Under the pieces are notes generated by a model. The model was given only the letters and a program-made list of their open reading frames with translations. It had not been told where the DNA came from and searched no databases. Position numbers and translations under genes: made by a program. From Desulfobacteraceae bacterium (GTDB taxonomy: Bacteria; Desulfobacterota; Desulfobacteria; Desulfobacterales; JACKCP01), in NCBI GenBank assembly GCA_020633955.1, contig JACKCP010000024.1:1-21035 (forward strand): 21,035 nucleotides of DNA. Reading direction: 5' to 3'. Below are positions 15,520 through 21,035 of the stretch, in pieces. Within the stretch, counting starts at the first letter, position 1, and the number at the start of each line of letters is the position of its first letter.

Positions 15520-16305
15520 ATGAAACGTTTAATAATTTCTGTTCTTGTACTACTTGCTGCATTTTCATTCTCTTATGCAGACGACAGTTCCTGGGAGCAA
15601 GTCAAAAAAGCCGGAGTTCTTGTAATAGGTCTTGATGATGCTTTCCCGCCAATGGGCTTCAGGGTTGAAGACGGAACTCTTACAGGATTTGACATTGAAA
15701 TTGCTGAAGAAGCAGGTAAAAGACTTGGAGTTGAAATCAAATGGCAGCCTACTGCCTGGGCCGGTGTTATACATTCTCTTAATTCAAAGAAATTCGACTG
15801 CATCTGGAACGGCATGACAATTACAGATGAAAGAGCTGAAAAAGTAGATTTTACAAAACCATATATAATGGACGGACAGATTGCAGTTGTAAGATTTGAT
15901 GAAACAAGATTCAAGTCGCCTGCTGATCTTGGAGGACAGATTGTTGGAGTTCAGAAAGGCTCTTCTGCTGTGAAGGCTGTTGAAAAGCTTGAAACACCTG
16001 CAAAAGAAGTAAAGGAATACAATGACAACCCCATGGCACTTCTTGATCTTGAAGCAAAAAGACTTGATGCAGTTGTAATTGATAATGTTGTAGGAAGATA
16101 CACCGTTGCAAAAAGACTTGGTAAATTTAAAACCCTGCCTGGTTTTATAAGCAAAGAACCTTTTGGGATAGCTTTCAGAAAAGATGATGACAGCCTGAGG
16201 GCTAAAGTTCAGGAAACAATTGATGCCATGGTTAAAGACGGAACAATGGCTGAAATTTCAAAAAAATGGTTTGGAGAAGATATTACAGATCCTTCAAAGT
16301 GGTAA
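15520..16305 (+). CDS. Polar amino acid ABC transporter, periplasmic solute-binding protein (family 3)
   Basis: The 261-residue protein has a classic Sec signal peptide (residues 1-20, cleavage after FSYA) and a family 3 binding fold: GFDIEIAEEAGKRLG (56-70), the hallmark WNGMTITDERAEKVDFTKPY (96-115) with Arg105 expected to grip the ligand alpha-carboxylate, GVQKGSSA, and Asp188 in LDAVVIDN for the alpha-amino group. The ligand is probably a polar amino acid; side-chain specificity cannot be read from sequence. It is translated from GGGAGGG + ATG. It is the first gene of a three-gene importer operon; a GC-rich hairpin after the stop may raise its level over the downstream genes. Confidence 0.93.
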   Translation: MKRLIISVLVLLAAFSFSYADDSSWEQVKKAGVLVIGLDDAFPPMGFRVEDGTLTGFDIEIAEEAGKRLGVEIKWQPTAWAGVIHSLNSKKFDCIWNGMTITDERAEKVDFTKPYIMDGQIAVVRFDETRFKSPADLGGQIVGVQKGSSAVKAVEKLETPAKEVKEYNDNPMALLDLEAKRLDAVVIDNVVGRYTVAKRLGKFKTLPGFISKEPFGIAFRKDDDSLRAKVQETIDAMVKDGTMAEISKKWFGEDITDPSKW

Positions 16306-16318
16306 TTCAGAAGTTCAA

Positions 16319-16346
16319 AATCCCCGGTTAATCCGGGGATTATTTT
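16319..16346 (+). terminator. Intercistronic hairpin between binding-protein and permease genes
   Basis: AATCCCCGG (16319-16327), loop TTAAT, CCGGGGATT (16333-16341) forms a perfect 9-bp GC-rich stem followed by ATTATTTT. It lies 13 nt after the binding-protein stop and 17 nt before the permease start. It could partly terminate transcription or protect the upstream mRNA end, which is common in binding-protein operons where the binding protein is needed in excess. Confidence 0.6.
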
Positions 16347-16358
16347 CGGGGAAATTTT

Positions 16359-17363
16359 ATGAAATCCGTAAAAATATTTTTATTTTCTGTAATTTTTTTA
16401 TCAATTGGTTCAATCTGTTTTTCAAACACATCAGATTTATTGTTAAAAGCTGAAAACCATATTGCATCAGGGAATTTTGATACAGCCATTGAAATTTTAA
16501 ACACAATCCAGTTTCCTGAAGGCAAAAATGAAGAAGATACAATAAATTATGTAAAGGCAAAAATAAGAATTGCACAGATTGCATCCATAACAAAAGATTT
16601 TTCCAGTGCACAGGCTGCATGCAGAAAAGCTTTAAATGCAGATCCTCAAAATTCAGAAGCTAAAGAGCTGCTGAATTCAATCAAAAGGCAACAGTCCCCA
16701 AAATATGTCCTTTTTTTTACAGATTCCATAAGATTTTTTCCATCATTGTTAAAAGGTGCCTTCATGACTCTTCTCCTTGTTATTGTAACAATGGGTGTGT
16801 CTCCAATCGGCGGCCTTTTCATTGCTCTTGGAAGAATCAGCAGATTTGCACCGGTTTCAATTATCTGCTGGTTCATAATATGGTTTTTCAGAGGAACCCC
16901 TCTTCTTCTTCAGCTTTTTTTCATTTATTACGGCCTTCCTGCTCTTGGAATAACACTTTCGCCTCTTTGTGCAGCACTTATCGGGCTTGGAGTAAACTAT
17001 TCAGCCTATCTTGCAGAAATAATCAGGGCGGGAATTTTGTCAATAGAATCAGGTCAGATGGAAGCAGCAAAAGCCCTTGGAATGACATATTCCCAGGCAA
17101 TGAAGAGAATAATCATCCCCCAGACATACAAAAGACTTATTCCACCTGTTGGAAACGAATTTATAGCGCTTATAAAAGACACCGCACTTGTATCAACCAT
17201 ATCCATGGTTGAGCTAATGAGATCTGCAGACAGACTTTTTAATACATATTTTAATGTAAATGTTCTGATACTTGCTGCTGTCATGTATCTTCTATTTACA
17301 ACCGTTTTTACTTTTATATTTGAAAATCTGGAAAAAAGAGTCGGAATTTATGAAAAAAGATAA
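16359..17363 (+). CDS. Polar amino acid ABC transporter permease with N-terminal exported TPR-like domain
   Basis: Residues about 115-334 form a standard HisM/GlnP-type permease: SLLKGAFMTLLLV, FFRGTPLLLQLFFIYYGLP, the EAA loop GQMEAAKALGMTYSQAMKRIIIPQ (232-255) that docks the ATPase, and KDTALVSTISMVELM. The first 22 residues form an extra signal or anchor (FLFSVIFLSIGSICFS), followed by an all-helical segment (24-112) with TPR character: LLLKAENHIASGNFDTAIEIL, then AQIASITKDFSSAQAACRKALNADPQNSEAKELL. Ordinary family members are about 215-230 residues and begin at the permease core, so this is an N-terminal fusion. The extra domain probably faces the periplasm and may contact the binding protein. 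The start follows CGGGG, and the 3' end overlaps the ATPase gene by 14 nt. Confidence 0.88.
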   Translation: MKSVKIFLFSVIFLSIGSICFSNTSDLLLKAENHIASGNFDTAIEILNTIQFPEGKNEEDTINYVKAKIRIAQIASITKDFSSAQAACRKALNADPQNSEAKELLNSIKRQQSPKYVLFFTDSIRFFPSLLKGAFMTLLLVIVTMGVSPIGGLFIALGRISRFAPVSIICWFIIWFFRGTPLLLQLFFIYYGLPALGITLSPLCAALIGLGVNYSAYLAEIIRAGILSIESGQMEAAKALGMTYSQAMKRIIIPQTYKRLIPPVGNEFIALIKDTALVSTISMVELMRSADRLFNTYFNVNVLILAAVMYLLFTTVFTFIFENLEKRVGIYEKR

Positions 17364-18126
17364 CAATATTCTTCTCACCCTTAAGGGAATAACAAAATAT
17401 TTTGGCACTCACAAGGCACTTGACAATATAAATCTTGACGTAAAAAAAGGAGAGAAGGTTGTAATTGTGGGTCCTTCCGGCTCTGGAAAATCAACTCTTC
17501 TTAGAGCTGTAAACCTCCTGGAAAAAGTTGAAAAAGGCCATATTTTTTTTGAAAAAAAAGAAGTTGGATACCGTTTTAAAAAAGGCAAAAGACTTCTCGA
17601 CTCACCTAAAAACATTTCTTTTTTAAGAAGTGAAATTGGAATGGTTTTCCAGCATTTCAACCTTTTTCCACATATGACAGCTCTGCAAAATGTAATAGAA
17701 GCACCTGTAACAGTAAAAAAAATGCCAAAGGAAAAGGCTGTTAAGATAGCTGAAGAAGTTCTTGCAAAAGTTGGCCTTTCAGATAAAAAGGACTCTCACC
17801 CAGCCAAACTTTCAGGTGGACAGAAGCAAAGAGTTGCAATAGCAAGGGCACTTGCAATGGAGCCAAAACTCATGCTCTTTGACGAACCGACATCAGCGCT
17901 TGACCCTGAGCTTGTCGGCGAAGTATTCAACACTATTAAAGCTCTTGCAGAAGAAGGAATGACAATGATTATTGTCACTCATCAAATGGGATTTGCAAGG
18001 GAAATTGCTGACCGGGTAATATTCATGGAAAACGGAATTTTTGTTGAGCAGGGAACGCCAGAGGAATTTTTCTCATCAGCACAGAAGAATGAAAGAATTT
18101 CAGGGTTTATATCAAGCATTCTTTAG
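17350..18126 (+). CDS. Polar amino acid ABC transporter ATPase (GlnQ/HisP type)
   Basis: The 258-residue cytoplasmic ATPase has Walker A GPSGSGKST (41-49), Q-loop Gln101, signature LSGGQKQRVAIARALA (154-169), Walker B LMLFDEPTSALDPE (174-187) and H-loop His211. The wording LSGGQ...ALDPELVGEV and the length place it with GlnQ/HisP/GltL. ATG at 17350 is chosen because upstream frame codons (to 17272) lie inside the permease membrane segment and add a spurious hydrophobic stretch; GGA sits 5 nt before this ATG. It overlaps the permease by 14 nt, so translation is coupled. It powers import with the permease and the binding protein at 15520. Confidence 0.96.
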   Translation: MKKDNNILLTLKGITKYFGTHKALDNINLDVKKGEKVVIVGPSGSGKSTLLRAVNLLEKVEKGHIFFEKKEVGYRFKKGKRLLDSPKNISFLRSEIGMVFQHFNLFPHMTALQNVIEAPVTVKKMPKEKAVKIAEEVLAKVGLSDKKDSHPAKLSGGQKQRVAIARALAMEPKLMLFDEPTSALDPELVGEVFNTIKALAEEGMTMIIVTHQMGFAREIADRVIFMENGIFVEQGTPEEFFSSAQKNERISGFISSIL

Positions 18127-18164
18127 AAGTGGACAGATATTTTTTTCAATCAGTGTTTAAATCC

Positions 18165-18202
18165 CGGGGAAAGCCTAAAAAAACCTCCCCGAAATTATTT
18201 TT
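18165..18202 (+). terminator. Terminator of the amino acid transporter operon
   Basis: CGGGGA (18165-18170) pairs with TCCCCG (18186-18191) around a 15-nt A-rich loop, followed by AAATTATTTTTTC. It lies 39 nt after the ATPase stop and fills the gap to the convergent metallo-beta-lactamase-fold gene. Confidence 0.75.
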
Positions 18203-18203
18203 T

Positions 18204-19778
18204 CTAAAATTCCTTTGTTTCTCCGGGTTTTGGTACAAAGGCATTAAAATTGTTATCCTTAAGATATTCTGCAAAACCAAGCGACTGCTCTTCTTCCCCG
18301 TGTACGACTGCGATTTTTTTAATATTTAAGTTTGATTCCTTTAAAAATCTTGTCATTTCTTCCTGATCAGCATGTGCACTGAATCCGCTGAGTTTTGAAA
18401 CCCTTGCCTGGAGTGGATATAACTTGTTTAAAAATTTAACTTCAGGCGGCTTTCCCTTGCGCCCGTTCTGCTCGTATTCCCAGCCAAGATCTCTTATTCT
18501 TCTACCAAGTGTATGTTCAGCCATATATCCCACAATCAGAATTGTGTTCCTGGGATTGTGAATCTTATATCTGAGATGATGAAGTATTCTGCCTGCTTCA
18601 CACATTCCAGAAGATGCAATAATAATATGAGGAGTTGTCATTTTCATGACCTCCATTGATTCCTCAACAGAACCTACATAAGTAATTTCCTTGAATGAGA
18701 AAGGATTCTTGCCTTTTTGGAGAAAAGACTTGTGAGTTGCCTTGTCATATACTTCAGGATGCTCTCCAAATACACCGGTAAGATTTTTACCAAGAGGGCT
18801 GTCAACAAAAACCGGAACCTTTGGAACTGCTCCTTCGTCATAAAGTTCGTGCAGGACATATACAACTTCCTGTGTTCTCCCAAATGCAAAGGCTGGAATT
18901 ATTACAGACCCTCCCCTTTCTATTGCCCTGTTAATTTCTTCCTTAACCCTTTCCTTTAAATTTTCTATGGGACCATGATGTCTTGTGCCGTAAGTGCTTT
19001 CAGTTATCAAAAGATCAACATCTCTGTATTCTTCGGGAAACATTAATGTAGGGTTCCTTAATATTGGCCTGTCAAAACGTCCGATATCCCCGGTAAAACA
19101 AAGATTAAATCTTCTTCCTTTTTCTATTCCTCTAATAAAACAAAGCGCTGAACCAAGAATATGGCCTGCATCAAAAAAAGTAACTGTCATTGACTTACCT
19201 ATTGGAATTTCCTGATTATATGGATATCCGTCAAAAAACTTAAGTGAATACTCTGCATCTTCTGTTGTATAAAGCGGTTCAATAATCTTAAGATTATTTT
19301 CCCTGATACCGCTTTCAATTTCGGCTCTGTTAAGCTCGTGCCTTCCAAGTTTGAGCCTTTCTTTTATCTCTTTCCTTTCCCGGTTGCTCAAATCACTGTT
19401 CTTATTATTTGTAAGGTTATACAAATGTCCCCTAAGTGCTTTGTAATTCAAGTAATCTGCATCAGATTCCTGAATATGAGCCGAGTCCATCAAAAGGAAC
19501 CTGCAGGCATCGAGAGTTGGCCTTGTACAGATTACTCTTCCTTTAAAACCATTTTTTACAAGAAGCGGGATTCTCCCTGAATGATCAATATGACCGTGTG
19601 ATAAAACCATATTTGTCAAAATTGAAGGATCTAAAGGAAAATTTTTATTTTTCTCTTCTGATTCTTTGCGCCTTCCCTGAAAAAGACCGCAGTCAAGAAG
19701 AATTTTATCTTTATTGACGCTCAACATATGCATGGAACCTGTGACTTCGCGGACAGCACCGTAGAATGTGACTTTCAT
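18204..19778 (-). CDS. Metallo-beta-lactamase-fold beta-CASP RNase-like protein
   Basis: The 524-residue cytoplasmic protein shows the RNA-processing MBL set. It has LSHGHIDHSGRIP with zinc ligands His61, His63, Asp65 and His66, DAGHILGSA (His206), FTGDIGRFDRPIL (Asp231), the beta-CASP region with IPAFAFGRTQEVVYVLHEL and SSGMCEAGRILHHL, and the C-terminal RMMBL motif KLSGFSAHADQEEM followed by VVHGEEEQSLGFAEYL. This is the CPSF73/YsnI-like exonuclease/endonuclease group (KH-less), without the RNase J-type extra domain. A polar insert, about 105-165, lies between the MBL motifs. ATG at 19778 is chosen: GGAGG with TTTT spacing precedes it, and the upstream frame to 19826 has no Shine-Dalgarno. 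It probably acts in mRNA turnover; its RNA target is unknown. Confidence 0.92.
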   Translation of the reverse strand: MKVTFYGAVREVTGSMHMLSVNKDKILLDCGLFQGRRKESEEKNKNFPLDPSILTNMVLSHGHIDHSGRIPLLVKNGFKGRVICTRPTLDACRFLLMDSAHIQESDADYLNYKALRGHLYNLTNNKNSDLSNRERKEIKERLKLGRHELNRAEIESGIRENNLKIIEPLYTTEDAEYSLKFFDGYPYNQEIPIGKSMTVTFFDAGHILGSALCFIRGIEKGRRFNLCFTGDIGRFDRPILRNPTLMFPEEYRDVDLLITESTYGTRHHGPIENLKERVKEEINRAIERGGSVIIPAFAFGRTQEVVYVLHELYDEGAVPKVPVFVDSPLGKNLTGVFGEHPEVYDKATHKSFLQKGKNPFSFKEITYVGSVEESMEVMKMTTPHIIIASSGMCEAGRILHHLRYKIHNPRNTILIVGYMAEHTLGRRIRDLGWEYEQNGRKGKPPEVKFLNKLYPLQARVSKLSGFSAHADQEEMTRFLKESNLNIKKIAVVHGEEEQSLGFAEYLKDNNFNAFVPKPGETKEF

Positions 19779-19832
19779 AAAACCTCCGTTGTTGGCAGAA
19801 AAAAAATCAAAAAAACAATATAGCACCGCTGA

Positions 19833-19870
19833 GAAAAAAAAGCCCTGTTTTTTTAAAGAAAAACAGGGCT
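19833..19870 (-). terminator. Rho-independent terminator of the orphan binding-protein gene
   Basis: A perfect 12-bp stem, AGCCCTGTTTTT (19841-19852) with AAAAACAGGGCT (19859-19870), has a 6-nt loop. On the minus strand it runs into eight T's (plus 19833-19840). It lies 67 nt after the stop of the leftward solute-binding protein gene and ahead of the RNase-like gene. Confidence 0.92.
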
Positions 19871-19936
19871 AAAATATTGCGGGTCTAATCTCAATTTTAA
19901 AAAAAGTTATACTGCAAATCCAATAATTGACAGCGT

Positions 19937-20710
19937 TTATTTCTCATACCACCCTGAATGCAGTCTTGACAAAAGATCTTGATAAACACCAGACTCTTTG
20001 AGTTTTTTAAGCCCTTCATCAAATTTATCAATCAAAACCTTGTTTTCAGGCTTTATTCTGTTGAGCAGCAAGTGATAGGTAACAATTCTTATTGGTTCAG
20101 GGCTTTTTATTATTTTAGCCTTTTCTTCCGGAGTCAGCTGTTTTTCAAGAATTTCATCTGCAACGTCTTCTCCGCAAATAAGACAGTCTATCCGACCGAT
20201 AAGCATTTTTTTAAAGTTATTCACTTCTGAATTTGTTCTGTCCATATTGATTTTTTTATCTTCAATGGCCTTATCAACTTCCTTACCATATGTATAACCT
20301 AAAATTCCGCCTATTCTTTTTCCATACAGATCTTCTACACCAGCAAAGTGTCCATTTCCTTTGACAAAATAAATATAGTCTTTTTTACCATCAAGCACAG
20401 ACTCTTTACTATAATACATTTCTTTTTCCCTGCTTTCTTTGTAGGACCAGACTAAAGTACCGTCAATTTGATTTTGCGCTGCTTCACTGTATGCTCTTTT
20501 CCAGGCACCACCGTACCATCTGAATTCTGTATTATATCCAGATTCCTTAAATGCCCTGCTCACAACATCAGTACAAAAACCTCCATTCTTAAAATCCTTT
20601 GACTGATAAGGCTTCCACTCTCCATTCCCCAGAATTATATTTTCAGCAAAAAGATTCCCCGAACAGACCAAAACCAATAAAGCAAAAACAAACACTGTTT
20701 TTTTAATCAT
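19937..20710 (-). CDS. Orphan periplasmic solute-binding protein (family 3)
   Basis: The 257-residue protein has a signal peptide (residues 1-22, cleavage after LFA) and a family 3 binding-protein fold: WKPYQSKDFKNGGFCTDVVSRAFKESGY, then WSYKESREKEMYYSKES in place of the usual TDER.DFT.PY ligand motif, and DLYGKRIGGILGYTYG. The ligand-gripping Arg of true amino acid binders is therefore not clearly conserved, and no permease or ATPase adjoins it. It may be a signalling or metabolite-sensing binding protein, common as orphans in Desulfobacterota. ATG at 20710 follows AAGGGA; upstream frame codons lack a Shine-Dalgarno. It is divergent from a GntR-type regulator, which may control it, and ends in a strong terminator. 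Confidence 0.85.
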   Translation of the reverse strand: MIKKTVFVFALLVLVCSGNLFAENIILGNGEWKPYQSKDFKNGGFCTDVVSRAFKESGYNTEFRWYGGAWKRAYSEAAQNQIDGTLVWSYKESREKEMYYSKESVLDGKKDYIYFVKGNGHFAGVEDLYGKRIGGILGYTYGKEVDKAIEDKKINMDRTNSEVNNFKKMLIGRIDCLICGEDVADEILEKQLTPEEKAKIIKSPEPIRIVTYHLLLNRIKPENKVLIDKFDEGLKKLKESGVYQDLLSRLHSGWYEK

Positions 20711-20833
20711 ACTTTTCCCTTTCACTGATAAAATTAACTGTAAAATCGACAAGTAAATAATAGTTGTAATATGACAAAAACTCAATAATTAAAAAAACAG
20801 CAATTAGTGTATTCAAATCAAAATTGTATTCAT

Positions 20834-20884
20834 TACAGTTTAGATCAGTTAAAACTGTACACAAACTATAATAAAGAAACTGTA
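20834..20884 (+). promoter_or_regulatory. Candidate GntR operator and promoter (octamer repeats plus TATAAT)
   Basis: TACAGTTT (20834-20841) and its inverted copy AAACTGTA (20852-20859) form an 8-bp-arm palindrome. A third, direct AAACTGTA lies at 20877-20884, 25 bp away. A perfect -10 TATAAT (20867-20872) sits between them, upstream of the GntR start at 20921, but the -35 region is poor. A near copy (TAACTGTA) occurs close to the divergent binding-protein start. Confidence 0.45.
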
Positions 20885-20920
20885 TCTGTTTTTTATGAAA
20901 AAAAAGGATTAGTTTAAGCC

Positions 20921-21035
20921 ATGGAAAAAATGAATATAAAAAATAATAAAACACTTTATCAGAGCGTGGAAGCAAGAGTTCTTGAAATGATTGACAGTAA
21001 AACTTTCAGGCCTGGTGAAAAGCTTCCCTCGATTA
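20921..21035 (+). CDS. Partial GntR-family transcriptional regulator, N-terminus
   Basis: Thirty-eight codons run from ATG at 20921 to the window end. The sequence TLYQSVEARVLEMIDSKTFRPGEKLPSI is the start of the GntR winged helix-turn-helix (helix 1, then the PGxxLPS turn). The effector domain lies outside the window, so FadR, HutC or LldR subtypes cannot be told apart. AAGGA is 12 nt upstream, slightly far; a second in-frame ATG at 20930 is possible. It is divergent from the orphan binding-protein gene. Confidence 0.85.
   Translation, partial: MEKMNIKNNKTLYQSVEARVLEMIDSKTFRPGEKLPSI

Noticed and set aside
20703..20975. 90-codon minus-strand ORF over the divergent promoter gap
   Set aside because: Hydrophobic, AT-driven frame overlapping the binding-protein start and the GntR N-terminus; no Shine-Dalgarno.
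1..21035. CRISPR arrays, tRNA/rRNA genes, insertion sequences, prophage genes, toxin-antitoxin pairs
   Set aside because: I saw no regularly spaced direct repeats, cloverleaf-like GC-rich segments, transposase or phage motifs, or small paired ORFs with toxin features.

Overview
The window is AT-rich, gene-dense bacterial DNA with many TTG/GTG starts and clear Shine-Dalgarno sites. The gene mix points to a strictly respiratory or fermentative Gram-negative bacterium, most likely a Desulfobacterota member of the Desulfobacterales type. It includes a pyruvate phosphate dikinase, a class III PHA synthase pair, a class II CPD photolyase, an iron-sulfur-flavoprotein-like reductase and polar amino acid transporters with Sec-type signal peptides. 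This taxonomic placement is inference; no rRNA or other marker gene is present. Most genes are ordinary metabolic or housekeeping genes. There is no prophage, IS transposase, CRISPR array, tRNA or rRNA that I can see.

Layout. 1-118 is the N-terminus of a small membrane protein leaving the window on the minus strand. 467-2296 (-) encodes an ABC-F ATPase, with a doubtful 63-codon ORF overlapping its stop. 2593-5313 (+) is ppdK, closed by a strong hairpin terminator. 5578-8126 (-) is a polyhydroxyalkanoate operon, phaE-phaC-phaJ (transcribed right to left): two synthase subunits plus an (R)-specific enoyl-CoA hydratase that can feed them from beta-oxidation intermediates. 8422-9147 (+) is a metallophosphoesterase. 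9566-10249 (-) is a membrane-anchored coiled-coil LysM protein, divergent from a secreted SUMF1-fold protein at 10309-11190 (+). 11249-12700 (-) is a two-gene unit: a MerR-type regulator followed by an iron-sulfur-flavoprotein-like reductase. 12954-15259 (-) is another tight pair, a YihG-type acyltransferase and a class II photolyase with overlapping stop and start. 15520-18126 (+) is a complete polar amino acid ABC importer (binding protein, permease, ATPase); its permease carries an unusual N-terminal exported TPR-like extension. 18204-19778 (-) is a beta-CASP metallo-beta-lactamase-fold RNase-like protein. 19937-20710 (-) is an orphan family 3 binding protein, and 20921 to the end (+) is the start of a GntR-family regulator.

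The most unusual non-coding signal is a pair of related structured repeats, at 5447-5535 (minus orientation) and 9403-9499 (plus orientation). They share a 25-nt block at 23/25 identity plus two smaller collinear blocks. Both can fold into a closed stem, and both sit between convergent genes. They look like a dispersed REP/MITE-like family or a small structured RNA and are not accounted for by any gene here. The second point worth attention is the TPR-permease fusion in the amino acid importer.
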